A stretch of 64,000 nucleotides of DNA from Sulfurimicrobium sp964384915 (GTDB lineage Bacteria > Pseudomonadota > Gammaproteobacteria > Burkholderiales > Sulfuricellaceae), in NCBI GenBank assembly GCA_964384915.1, contig CAYLMA010000007.1, positions 1 to 64,000 on the forward strand, read 5' to 3'. Below are positions 8,560-17,000 of this stretch, one piece after another. The first letter of the stretch is position 1, and each line of letters begins with the position of its first letter. Under the pieces are notes generated by a model, which was not told the DNA's origin, made no database searches, and saw only the letters and a program-made list of their open reading frames with translations. Made by a program: the position numbers and the translations under genes.

Positions 8560-9512
8560 TGTTTGACAAAAGCTCGCTTTCGTTTCGTTTTGCGCTGATC
8601 GTACTGCTCTCGATAACCCTGGCTGTAGGTGCGCTGTATATGCTGTCGCTCGACGTTTACAAGTCGGAAGTACAGAACCGGGCCAGAACAGTGGCTGACA
8701 ACGTCAACGATTTTGGCGCCTGGGTTTCGCAATATGGTCGAGTCTGGGTCAAAGGTGCCGGCAGCGGAAGTCATCTGAGCGAGCAGAAATTCGTTGAACT
8801 CAAGAATATCAAGCCAGACGGAGAGAAATTGAGTGAAGAAGATCTGGGTAAGGTCACTACCTTTTTCTCAAAAAACCCGGCGCTCGCGCAGCGGGAATTT
8901 TCTGAGGTGGTTGCAAAATCGGAGTCCAAGGCCAAGTTTCGCATGACTTCAGACAACTACATGAACCCCGCCAATCAGCCAGACAACTTCGAGAAGGAAG
9001 CGATACGCGCCATCAAAGCCGGCAATCTCAAGGAATACGGTGAATTCAGAGAGACCGAATACCGCTATGCGCGAACCCTTATCGTCGCGGAATCCTGCCT
9101 GAAATGCCATGGAGAATCGGCTAATGCCCCCAAGGATGTGATTGACCGCTATGGCAGCGTCAATGGATTCGGCTTCAAGGCCGGGGAAGTGGCGGGCATC
9201 ATCAGCGTCAGAGTACCGGTCGAGTTTTCCATCCTGACCCTGGCAAAAGGCATCAGTGATAAAACCTGGATTGCATTATCGCTGCTGGTACTCGTGATTG
9301 TGCTGCCGATCCTTTTTGTAAGGTCGGCGGTAGTGAAGCCGGTCAGGGTGCTAACCGAGGTGGCCGAACAGGTATCGACCGGGCAGATAAGGGATTTGAG
9401 TGATTTCGTGATCGACGAAAAATCCCGGAATGAAATCCACCAGCTCGCCCTGTCAATCAAGCGTATCAGCGCCAGCATCAACATCATGATGAGCAGGTTG
9501 CGCAACAAATAA
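8559..9512 (+). CDS. Membrane c-type haem sensor with HAMP domain (DUF3365/Tll0287-like)
   Basis: The protein is 317 residues. A transmembrane helix at about 10-30 is followed by a periplasmic domain of roughly 200 residues with one c-type haem motif (C180-L-K-C183-H184). A second transmembrane helix (237-256) and a HAMP linker (about 255-310) complete it. This is the layout of DUF3365 sensors thought to respond to redox state or gaseous ligands through haem. The chain ends just after the HAMP domain, with no kinase, cyclase or methyl-accepting output domain. Its signal must therefore pass to another protein, most simply the receiver-like protein it overlaps by one base. Confidence 0.8.
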   Translation: MFDKSSLSFRFALIVLLSITLAVGALYMLSLDVYKSEVQNRARTVADNVNDFGAWVSQYGRVWVKGAGSGSHLSEQKFVELKNIKPDGEKLSEEDLGKVTTFFSKNPALAQREFSEVVAKSESKAKFRMTSDNYMNPANQPDNFEKEAIRAIKAGNLKEYGEFRETEYRYARTLIVAESCLKCHGESANAPKDVIDRYGSVNGFGFKAGEVAGIISVRVPVEFSILTLAKGISDKTWIALSLLVLVIVLPILFVRSAVVKPVRVLTEVAEQVSTGQIRDLSDFVIDEKSRNEIHQLALSIKRISASINIMMSRLRNK

Positions 9513-9947
9513 CAGGGATAAACCGATCACGACATGCCCATATTCCGTGGAGCTTCCAGCCTGTCAAATAGAATGAATTTCTTTTGAAATGCCAAAAACC
9601 AGCCTGTTTATCCAGATATTACTTGCCTTAATTCCTGGCATGGCGGATGCGACATCGTTTAGGACGAGCTTGTCGTTTCAAAATGGTAGATACTTGGTTC
9701 CGCTGGATTTCTAGCCGCTGCCCTTAACCTGAAACTCGCGTAGCGAGCCTGCGTCTCTCTCGCACGTCTCGCCGGATTGAGCGGTTTGGCCGCCAATCCC
9801 GGCGGGGACACTCCTTGCGGGTGCAGGGAGAGAGTAAGGAGAGAGGGAAACGGGCATGGCTAGATTAAAATCTGGGGCGGCTTATTCGCCATGCCCGTTA
9901 GAAAGCTTTAGAATATGCCGCTTTACCGCTTGTCCTGAGATCCCAAG
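9513..9947. other. Intergenic region before argS
   Basis: No gene is supported in these 435 bp. It contains a short hairpin (CTCGC-GTA-GCGAG) near 9733 and a strong 12-bp inverted repeat directly upstream of argS, listed separately. The argS promoter should lie here. Confidence 0.5.
9849..9899. repeat. 12-bp perfect inverted repeat upstream of argS
   Basis: AACGGGCATGGC at 9849-9860 pairs exactly with GCCATGCCCGTT at 9888-9899, with 27 nt between. The second arm ends 48 bp before the argS start, so the hairpin could form in the argS leader or serve as an operator. No T-run follows, which argues against a terminator. Confidence 0.65.
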
Positions 9948-11708
9948 TTGAAACAACATCTGACTGAATTGTTTGCCCAGGCGCTGCGCACAGTCGCCCC
10001 CGAGACAACCGACGCCAGCATCATTCTTGAACGTCCCAAGCAGGTGCAGCACGGCGACTACGCCTGCAACCTGGCAATGCAACTGGCGCGCACGCTCAAG
10101 CGCAATCCGCGCGAAATCGCCGGCGCCCTGCTGGACGCGCTGCCCGCCTCGCCCTGGGTGGAGAAAGCCGAAATTGCCGGCGCCGGGTTCATCAATATTT
10201 TTCTCAGCGCGGCATCCAAGCAGCGCGTCGTCGGCGCGATCCTGCAACAGGGCCCGGAATTTGGCTGCGGGCAGATGGGAAAAGGGAAAAAAGCCCAGGT
10301 CGAATTCGTCTCCGCCAACCCGACCGGCCCGCTCCATGTCGGCCATGGCCGCGGCGCCGCCTTCGGCATGAGCTTGTCCAATGTGCTGGCGGCCGCCGGG
10401 TTCGAGGTCAAGCGCGAGTACTACATCAACGATGCCGGACGGCAGATGGATATCCTGGCGCTTTCCACCTGGCTGCGTTACCTGGAACTCAACGGCATCA
10501 GCGTGCCCTTCCCCGTCAACGCCTACCAGGGCCAATACGTGCGCGACATGGCAGGAGAAATCAGGAGGCTGCATGGCGACCGCTATGTGCATCAGCCCTG
10601 GACCCTGCTGGAAGGGGTTACGCCGCGCTCCACGGATGAAGAGCTTGAAGAAGATGAAAAGTGGGCCAAGCAGCAGAACGAACTGCATCTCGACGGCCTG
10701 ATCGCCAATGCCAAGAAGCTGCTTGGCGACGACTACGCCTATATTCATGATTTCGCCCTCACCGAGCAGTTGGGCGATGGCCGCAACGACCTGATGGAAT
10801 TCGGCGTCAGTTTCGATATCTGGTTCTCTGAAAAATCGTTGTTCGACAGCGGCCTGGTGCAGCGCGCAGTGGAAACCCTGCAGAAGAACGGCCACCTCTA
10901 CCAGCAGGACGGGGCGCTGTGGTTCCGCTCCACCGCCTTTGGCGACGAAAAGGACCGCGTGGTGCAGCGCGAGAATGGCCAGTACACCTATTTCGCCTCC
11001 GACATCGCCTACCATCTCAACAAATACGAGCGCGGCTTCGACCATATCATCAACGTCTGGGGCGCCGACCATCACGGCTACATTCCCCGCGTCAAGGGCG
11101 CGCTCAAGGCGCTGGGGCTGGATGAATCGCGCCTGGAAATCGCGCTGGTGCAATTTGCCGTGCTCTACCGCGGCGAGGAAAAGGTTTCCATGTCCACCCG
11201 CAGCGGCGATTTCGTCACCCTGCGCGAGTTGCGCCACGAAGTAGGCAACGATGCCTGCCGTTTCTTCTACGTGTTGCGCAAGAGCGACCAGCACCTGGAT
11301 TTCGACCTCGAACTGGCCAAATCGCAGAGCAACGACAACCCGGTCTACTACATCCAGTATGCCCATGCCCGCATCTGCAGCGTGCTCGCGCAATGGGGCG
11401 GCGACCTCAACGATCTCGCCCAGGCCGAATTGGCCTGCCTTGATCTGCCGCACGAACTGGCGCTGTTGCAACGCCTGGAAGCCTATCCGGAAACGTTGGA
11501 AAATGCTGCACGGGAATTCGCGCCGCACTATATCGCCTACTACCTCAAGGATTTGGCCGGAGAACTGCACAGCTACTATAATGCCCAGCAGTTCCTGGTC
11601 GAGGACGAGACCCTCAGGCTGGCGCGCCTGGCCCTCGTCACCGCGACACGTGAGGTAATCCGCAATGGCCTGACCCTGCTTGGCGTGAGCAGCCCGGAGA
11701 AAATGTAG
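9948..11708 (+). CDS. argS: Arginyl-tRNA synthetase
   Basis: A 586-residue class I aminoacyl-tRNA synthetase that charges tRNA-Arg in the cytoplasm. The N-terminal Add-1 domain is followed by the HIGH-type motif (NPTGPLHVGHGRG, near residue 125) and the KMSKS-like loop in its usual arginyl form (KVSMSTRSG). The C-terminal anticodon-binding helices end at GVSSPEKM. The start is a TTG at 9948, chosen because homologues begin at MKQHL; no better ATG exists upstream. The stop overlaps the start of the next gene, suggesting co-translation with the SPOR protein. Confidence 0.97.
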   Translation: MKQHLTELFAQALRTVAPETTDASIILERPKQVQHGDYACNLAMQLARTLKRNPREIAGALLDALPASPWVEKAEIAGAGFINIFLSAASKQRVVGAILQQGPEFGCGQMGKGKKAQVEFVSANPTGPLHVGHGRGAAFGMSLSNVLAAAGFEVKREYYINDAGRQMDILALSTWLRYLELNGISVPFPVNAYQGQYVRDMAGEIRRLHGDRYVHQPWTLLEGVTPRSTDEELEEDEKWAKQQNELHLDGLIANAKKLLGDDYAYIHDFALTEQLGDGRNDLMEFGVSFDIWFSEKSLFDSGLVQRAVETLQKNGHLYQQDGALWFRSTAFGDEKDRVVQRENGQYTYFASDIAYHLNKYERGFDHIINVWGADHHGYIPRVKGALKALGLDESRLEIALVQFAVLYRGEEKVSMSTRSGDFVTLRELRHEVGNDACRFFYVLRKSDQHLDFDLELAKSQSNDNPVYYIQYAHARICSVLAQWGGDLNDLAQAELACLDLPHELALLQRLEAYPETLENAAREFAPHYIAYYLKDLAGELHSYYNAQQFLVEDETLRLARLALVTATREVIRNGLTLLGVSSPEKM

Positions 11709-12304
11709 TGAGCCGCGACTACAAACCCACCCCCAGGGGAAATGCAAAAAAATCAGGCAGCCCGATGCTGACCGGCATCGTCATCGGCACCTTCATCGGC
11801 CTTGCCATCGCGCTGGCGGTAGCCATCTTCATCAAGGGCAGCCCGAGCCCTTTCGTGGAACGCGGCAAACCCCCAACACTGAACGGCAGCGAGCAGACTG
11901 CGCCGGCGCCGGCCGCAACAGCGGATGCCGCCGCCGAAAAACCGAAGAACGCAGAGAAGCCGCGCTTTGATTTTTATACCATCCTGCCCGGCACCGAGGA
12001 ACCCGCGACCGAAAAGGACATCAAACAGCAGGATCCGGCAAGCGCGGCCAAAAGCCAGTACTACCTGCAAGCCGGGGCGTTCCAGAACGAGGCCGATGCC
12101 GACAATCTCAAAGCCAAGATGGCTTTGATGGGAATCGAGGCCAGCATCCAGACTGCGGCCGTTCCAGACAAGGGGGTGTGGCACCGGGTGCGGGTCGGCC
12201 CCTATGACAACGTGGATGACTTGAACCGGGTTCGCAGCACCCTGACGCAGAACGGCATCACATCCAGCCTGGTCAAGGTGCATGACCAGGCAGCAGCGCG
12301 ATAA
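11708..12304 (+). CDS. SPOR-domain membrane protein (FtsN-like)
   Basis: This 198-residue protein has a short cytoplasmic N-terminus, one membrane helix at about 20-40 and a low-complexity Ala/Pro/Lys linker. A C-terminal SPOR domain (about 115-190) begins YYLQAGAFQNEADADNLK. SPOR domains bind denuded septal peptidoglycan, so a role in cell division at the inner membrane is likely. It starts with GTG overlapping the argS stop. The argS-SPOR-dsbA order is common in betaproteobacteria. Calling it FtsN itself would need evidence of an essential N-terminal motif, which I do not see. Confidence 0.85.
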   Translation: MSRDYKPTPRGNAKKSGSPMLTGIVIGTFIGLAIALAVAIFIKGSPSPFVERGKPPTLNGSEQTAPAPAATADAAAEKPKNAEKPRFDFYTILPGTEEPATEKDIKQQDPASAAKSQYYLQAGAFQNEADADNLKAKMALMGIEASIQTAAVPDKGVWHRVRVGPYDNVDDLNRVRSTLTQNGITSSLVKVHDQAAAR

Positions 12305-12337
12305 TCACTCGTATATTAAAATTTTAGGAGACTTTCG

Positions 12338-12994
12338 GTGAAGAAAATGAATCTTGCATTTCTGCGTATGTTGTTTGCCACGCTTTGCTTCAGCCTGTTG
12401 TGGAGCACATCGGCGCGGGCAGAGCTCGAATTGGGCAAACAGTATGTTCTGGTTTCACCGGCGCAGCCGACTGAAAGCGGCAAGAATGTTGAAGTGCTGG
12501 AATTCTTCTCCTACGCCTGCCCACATTGCCACGAACTGGAGCCAGTATTAAACCCATGGGTCAAGAAACTGCCTGGCGACGTGACATTCCGCCGCATGCC
12601 CGCCATATTCAGTGATAAATGGGCGGTTCTTGCACGCATCTTTTATGCCGCCGAAGCGCTGGGCCAGCTGGACAGGCTGCATCCTGCCATTTTCAATGCC
12701 ATGCATGTCGACCGCCTTGACCTGACGAACGAAAAAACCCTTCAGGATTGGGTTGGAAAAAACGGCGTTGAGGTCAAGAAATTCATGGATGCCTATAATT
12801 CCTTCTCCGTTCAGGGCAAAGCCCAGCGCGCCAAGCAGCTTACCCGCGCATTTGCCGTTACAGGCGTGCCGGCACTGGTGGTGGATGGCAAATACATGAC
12901 CTCCGCCTCTCAGGCCGGAAGCAACGAAAAACTGCTGCCCGTGCTCGATGAACTGATCAAAAAGGCCCGCCAGGAGCGGGGTGGAAAAAGCTAG
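12338..12994 (+). CDS. dsbA: Periplasmic thiol:disulfide oxidoreductase DsbA
   Basis: The 218-residue precursor has a signal peptide ending near ARA-E (about residue 28). The thioredoxin-fold active site reads FFSYACPHCHELEP, giving the CPHC motif typical of DsbA. The cis-proline loop (TGVPALVVDG) is near residue 185. It introduces disulfides into exported proteins and is normally reoxidised by DsbB. A GTG start at 12338 follows a good Shine-Dalgarno (TTTTAGGAG). It sits 33 bp after the SPOR gene and 26 bp before a NarL-type regulator, so all may share a transcript. Confidence 0.93.
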   Translation: MKKMNLAFLRMLFATLCFSLLWSTSARAELELGKQYVLVSPAQPTESGKNVEVLEFFSYACPHCHELEPVLNPWVKKLPGDVTFRRMPAIFSDKWAVLARIFYAAEALGQLDRLHPAIFNAMHVDRLDLTNEKTLQDWVGKNGVEVKKFMDAYNSFSVQGKAQRAKQLTRAFAVTGVPALVVDGKYMTSASQAGSNEKLLPVLDELIKKARQERGGKS

Positions 12995-13020
12995 CCCGGC
13001 TAATGAGCGGAGCGCGTGCC

Positions 13021-13659
13021 ATGCCCCTTTCGGTAATCCTGGTGGACGACCACCCCCTTTTTCGCAAGGGGCTGCTGCATCTGCTGGAGAACCGCCCGGA
13101 GATTACCGTCTCCGCTCAATTCGCCAATGCCGCCGAATTACGCGAATGGCTGCGACAAGGGGGCCACGCCGCTGTCGCCCTGCTCGACCGTACGCTGGGC
13201 GAAGTGGACGGCCTAGAGCTGGTGCCAGAGCTGCGCCAGCGCGGCATCAAAATCATCATGCTGACCATGGCGGAGGAGGATCACGAGATCCGCGACGCGA
13301 TGGAAAAAGGCGTGGACGGCTACCTGCTCAAATCGAGCGAACCGGACCAGATCATCCAGTCCATTATTGCCGTTTCGCAGGGAAACAGTATTTTCCCGGC
13401 CCAGATCCTGCAGAAAATTGCCCGCGGCGAGCTGGGCCCAAGCATCGCCAGCAGGCTTTCCCAGCGCGAACTGGAAATTGTCAGCTATGTTGCGCGAGGC
13501 TTGAGCAATCGCGCCATCGGCGATTCACTGGGGCTCTCCGAAAACACAGTTCGCAACCATCTGCGCAGCATCCTGGAAAAACTGGAATTTGACAATCGGG
13601 TGCAGGTCGCGACTTTTGCCCTGGCGCACGGACTGGCGAAGCGCACGGACGGGAACTAG
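13021..13659 (+). CDS. NarL/FixJ-family response regulator
   Basis: The product (212 residues from the chosen start) has a receiver domain with the acidic pair (ILVDDHPLF), an aspartate in LLDRTLGEVDG and the lysine in GYLLKSSEP. A LuxR-type helix-turn-helix lies at about 145-200 (LSQRELEIVSYVARGLSNRA, then GLSENTVRNHL). It should be a phosphorylation-controlled transcription factor. The ATG at 13021 is preferred over one at 13003 because GGAG lies 8 nt upstream and the protein then starts MPLSVILVDD. No histidine kinase is adjacent, so its partner is unknown. Confidence 0.9.
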   Translation: MPLSVILVDDHPLFRKGLLHLLENRPEITVSAQFANAAELREWLRQGGHAAVALLDRTLGEVDGLELVPELRQRGIKIIMLTMAEEDHEIRDAMEKGVDGYLLKSSEPDQIIQSIIAVSQGNSIFPAQILQKIARGELGPSIASRLSQRELEIVSYVARGLSNRAIGDSLGLSENTVRNHLRSILEKLEFDNRVQVATFALAHGLAKRTDGN

Positions 13660-13740
13660 TGTGGTGTTGCACGCCAGGGAACCCAGGTAGAAAAGGACCA
13701 TCCTGTCTGGTTATAAAGGACTATTATTGTCGGAATGTTG

Positions 13741-13815
13741 TGCTATACTGAATTCGCAAGTGTGATGCTTGTTTCTGTTCAATATATTTTGGCCCCGTTC
13801 GCGGGGCCTTTCTTT
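13741..13815 (+). ncRNA. Candidate small transcript: extended -10 promoter plus terminator
   Basis: TGCTATACT at 13741-13749 is a good extended -10 element, although no matching -35 box is visible. About 40 nt after the expected start lies a strong hairpin (GGCCCC-GTTCGC-GGGGCC, 13791-13808) followed by TTTCTTTTT. This would give an RNA of about 60 nt with no reading frame. The hairpin may simply be the terminator of the upstream regulator, with a chance -10 match. Confidence 0.3.
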
Positions 13816-13816
13816 T
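13791..13816 (+). terminator. Rho-independent terminator
   Basis: A GC-only six-base stem GGCCCC/GGGGCC is followed by TTTCTTTTT on the plus strand. It lies between the NarL regulator (plus) and a convergent gene (minus), so it probably ends the argS-dsbA-regulator transcript. Confidence 0.8.
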
Positions 13817-13835
13817 TCCCGTCATCCGCAAGGCG

Positions 13836-15548
13836 CTAATTCTTTTTCAGCACCTCGAAACTCGCTCTCATCCAGTCGTCCCCTTTCTCGATCACCCTGC
13901 CCAAAGCGATGGAATAGCTGCGACTGCGCGCGCTCAATTCAAAACGGCGCCCAAGTGCATATTCCACGCTGTCGAGAATCAGGCTCACGCCGCTCTTATC
14001 CTCGCCACTGGCCGCCAGGTACAGCGCACTGATCGGCAGCACGACATCCACCGCATCCACACCGTCGACTGTATAACCACTATGACGAGGTTTCGACGCC
14101 CTGAGCGTGACCGTGACCGGCTTGCTGGACAGCACCTCGATACCGACATTGCGCTGTCCGGATTCGAGCAATGCGAGGCGTCGCACCACGCCGACCACCC
14201 AGCTCTGGCTGCGCTCCGGCTTCAGGCCAACCAGCTTGCCGAGGCGGACCCAGTCCTTCTCCATGGCTTCCACTGTCGCCCCAAAGCCGATCGCGCTTTC
14301 ATTCTCCATCAACCAGCGCTCATGATGCGCCGTTGTACGTGTCGGCGGGGCAGCCTGCCGCCGCGCCTGTTCCAGCTTGTCCTGGGTGCGCTGGGTAACA
14401 AAACCATACAGGCGTACGTCGAGCATTTCCTCGTAACTGATTACGGCCTTCTGCTCGTCTTCCTGCAGCGCGGGTGACAGCGCTTCATTGTCCTGCTTGA
14501 CCACGGCACAGATTTCGAGAAAATCCTTGATCACGTCGATCAGCTTGACCTTGGCAACCCGCTCCTGCTTCCGCCTTACGCGGCCCTCGCCGGATGGCGA
14601 CCACTGCTGGGCGATCCGGTCGAGAAACTCAAGGCACGCAGGCAAGCGGCAATCCTCGCCCAAGCCGAGCTTGGCGGGTGTTTCACCATTCCTTAGCGCA
14701 TCCTTGGTCTGCTCGACCAGGGCCATCAATTTATCGCTCCCCCAGCAGCGCAACATGCCGTCCGCCGCAGGCCTGCGCGCCCTGCGCGGGCCTTTGTCCT
14801 CGCCCATATTGACGCAGAACACGTGCCGCTCAGGATCATAGTTGCGCTCCAGCTTCAGCGTGGAAGCCCAGCTATCAAGCCATAAATCCACCATCTCGAT
14901 CTGTTTCGGAAACAGGCTGTTGGTATTGAGCACATCGAGGCTCAGTAATTGCAGATACTCCTCGGCACAGGTGGTGTGGCGCTGGGACTTAGGATAAATA
15001 GCGAGGGGCTTGCTTTCGAACTCTTCATACTCGGCCAGCCGATAGAGGTTGTGAACATGCTTCCACAGCTTGGCGCCGATGGCCTCATACCGGAAATAGC
15101 GCCACTTGGCCTGCATCGCGAAGTGCCGGATGGCGCGTGCCGTGATCAGCGGAATCTCGCGCCGGAGCCCGCTGTTATTGGGGTCTCCCACATAGGCCAT
15201 GATAAAAATGTGGTATGCGCGGGCCATTTCCCAACTGAAGGCAAATATCGCATTCCACAGACGGCTCTCCATCTGCCGCGACATGCGGGGATTGAGAAGA
15301 TATTGCTGGACCAGGCAATGCTGCAATTCCTGGGCGCCCTCGTCGATATGCATCAGCACCCGAAGGCGGTCGAGGCTGGGCAGATCCGTTTTTTCGTTTA
15401 ACTCACGCAGCGCCTGCACCACTGTATCATGCGCGGCAAAGGTGTCCCCCATGGGCAGTTCTTGCATCCATGCTGTAGCCCCCTTGAGGTTGCTCAAGGG
15501 ATCGGTGGGCGTCTGTTTTTTCCGGCCAAAAGGCAGAAAGTCGAGCAT
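13836..15548 (-). CDS. Conserved hypothetical protein, possible atypical PilZ-like C-terminus
   Basis: A 570-residue cytoplasmic protein beginning MLDFLPFGRKKQTPTDPL, with no signal peptide or membrane helix. The first 300 residues are helical and rich in aromatic and charged residues, without a motif I recognise. The C-terminal third contains SWVVGVVRRLALLESGQRNV followed by beta-rich sequence. This resembles the arrangement around PilZ-like c-di-GMP domains in betaproteobacterial proteins, but the RxxxR and DxSxxG motifs are not clear. Convergent with the NarL regulator and divergent from the TauD-like gene; monocistronic by position. Confidence 0.6.
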   Translation of the reverse strand: MLDFLPFGRKKQTPTDPLSNLKGATAWMQELPMGDTFAAHDTVVQALRELNEKTDLPSLDRLRVLMHIDEGAQELQHCLVQQYLLNPRMSRQMESRLWNAIFAFSWEMARAYHIFIMAYVGDPNNSGLRREIPLITARAIRHFAMQAKWRYFRYEAIGAKLWKHVHNLYRLAEYEEFESKPLAIYPKSQRHTTCAEEYLQLLSLDVLNTNSLFPKQIEMVDLWLDSWASTLKLERNYDPERHVFCVNMGEDKGPRRARRPAADGMLRCWGSDKLMALVEQTKDALRNGETPAKLGLGEDCRLPACLEFLDRIAQQWSPSGEGRVRRKQERVAKVKLIDVIKDFLEICAVVKQDNEALSPALQEDEQKAVISYEEMLDVRLYGFVTQRTQDKLEQARRQAAPPTRTTAHHERWLMENESAIGFGATVEAMEKDWVRLGKLVGLKPERSQSWVVGVVRRLALLESGQRNVGIEVLSSKPVTVTLRASKPRHSGYTVDGVDAVDVVLPISALYLAASGEDKSGVSLILDSVEYALGRRFELSARSRSYSIALGRVIEKGDDWMRASFEVLKKN

Positions 15549-15727
15549 TCTGATTCCGTTAACACGCTAATACGTAAACATTAAACTGCAATTATCATGC
15601 CAGTCCAAGACATTATTGTACATGACCTGGAATTCCTTACTTTTCGGCCCGCCTGGCGTTTCTTTATCGCCCCGGCAAAGGCGGGTATACTCTCCGCCTG
15701 ACAAGATTCACGCCATTCGAGGTCCCC

Positions 15728-16645
15728 ATGAGTCAACCCAACTTCAATCCCTTCGCGCTCGACAACGATGCCGATTACCAGAACTGGCGCAACCGCAAGC
15801 TGGACAACTACCCCGCCAGCCTCGCTGATCTGACCGTGCAAATCAATGACCCGCGCAAGCTGACCCAGTCCGAACATGACGCCATTCTGGCCCTGTGCCA
15901 GAAGGCCAACATGGCAATCTACGCCAGCAAGACGGGGCAGGAAGCGGACAAGGAAATCGCGCGCCAGTTGGGCCTGCAATTCGGTCTCATGCGGCTCGAC
16001 CACAACATGCTTGCCGACGACGACGGCATCACCTCTCTCGCCGTGCATGCCAGCGGCGAGCACCAGCATTACATCCCATACACCGACCGGCCGATCAAAT
16101 GGCACACCGACGGCTATTATAATCCGCCCGGGCGCCAGATCTGGGCGGTGCTGCTGCACTGCGTGTGCAGCGCGGCCGCGGGGGGCGACAATGGCTTGCT
16201 GGATCATGAAATCGCCTACATCCTGCTGCGCGACGCCAACCCCGAGCATATCCGCGCCCTGATGGAGCCGGACGCCATGACCATCCCCGCGCGCATGGAC
16301 GAGGACGGCATTGCGCGGCCGGACGAAACCGGCCCGGTGTTTTCCCTGCACCCGGCGAGCGGCGACCTGCACATGCGGTACACCGCCCGCACGCGCAGCA
16401 TCCGCTGGAAAAAAACGCCCCAGGTGGAAGCCGCCGCCGCCTTCCTCGAGCAGTTATTGAACAGCGATTCGCCCTACATCTTCCACGGCCGCCTGGAACC
16501 CGGCATGGGGCTGATCTGCAACAATGTGCTGCATGACCGCGCCGCGTTCAGCGACGACGAGAACTGCCGCCGCCTGCTGTACCGCGCCCGCTACTACGAC
16601 CGCATCCAGGGCACGGAACTGGCCAGCGTTTATCCCTCCGCCTAG
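15728..16645 (+). CDS. TauD/TfdA-like Fe(II)/2-oxoglutarate dioxygenase
   Basis: The 305-residue protein has the iron-binding HxD in IKWHTDGYYNPP and a distal histidine in NNVLHDRAAF, with an arginine-rich end (CRRLLYRARYYDRI) suited to binding 2-oxoglutarate. These fit the TauD superfamily of hydroxylases. The substrate is unknown: no taurine or sulfonate transporter is nearby, so I do not call it tauD. Its stop overlaps the stop of the convergent membrane protein gene by three bases. Confidence 0.8.
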   Translation: MSQPNFNPFALDNDADYQNWRNRKLDNYPASLADLTVQINDPRKLTQSEHDAILALCQKANMAIYASKTGQEADKEIARQLGLQFGLMRLDHNMLADDDGITSLAVHASGEHQHYIPYTDRPIKWHTDGYYNPPGRQIWAVLLHCVCSAAAGGDNGLLDHEIAYILLRDANPEHIRALMEPDAMTIPARMDEDGIARPDETGPVFSLHPASGDLHMRYTARTRSIRWKKTPQVEAAAAFLEQLLNSDSPYIFHGRLEPGMGLICNNVLHDRAAFSDDENCRRLLYRARYYDRIQGTELASVYPSA

Positions 16646-16944
16646 CAACTCAAGCCGTGCAGGGCGCACAAATAGCGCTTGGCGAAAGCCAGCGCTATCC
16701 ACAGCCAGACCAGCACGAAAAAACTCACCAGCGGCATATGCTGGTCGAGAATGAAGCGCGGCGTGATGAAGCGCACCGCCCGGATGACCGGGCGCGTCAC
16801 CACCTGAAACAGCTGGTAGACGAAATTCTGCTGGCGCGCCTTGCCCGCCAGCACGGCCAGCAGCCCCTGGCCCAGCAGCGCGAAGCCGGCGACCTCGACC
16901 ACGGCGCGCAGCGCGCTCACCACAAAAAGATCCAATTGAACCAT
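16642..16944 (-). CDS. YggT-like small membrane protein
   Basis: A 100-residue protein with two hydrophobic segments (about 5-32 and 70-90). Between them lies VVTRPVIRAVRFITP, which resembles the proline-arginine segment of YggT-family proteins. That family is linked to osmotic tolerance and membrane protein placement, though function is poorly established. The gene is convergent with the dioxygenase and its stop overlaps theirs. Confidence 0.6.
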   Translation of the reverse strand: MVQLDLFVVSALRAVVEVAGFALLGQGLLAVLAGKARQQNFVYQLFQVVTRPVIRAVRFITPRFILDQHMPLVSFFVLVWLWIALAFAKRYLCALHGLSC

Positions 16945-17000
16945 GCCTCATTTCCCTTCAAAACTGTTCCGGATTGTATCGGATAGAGGAGTCACCCTGC

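Noticed and set aside
15581..16372. Long minus-strand frame opposite the TauD-like gene
   Set aside because: It is a shadow of the dioxygenase coding strand in GC-rich DNA; the plus-strand frame has clear iron-binding motifs. The same reasoning removes the long shadow frames opposite gltD, argS, both symporters, the alpha-2-macroglobulin, ggt and the TRAP genes.
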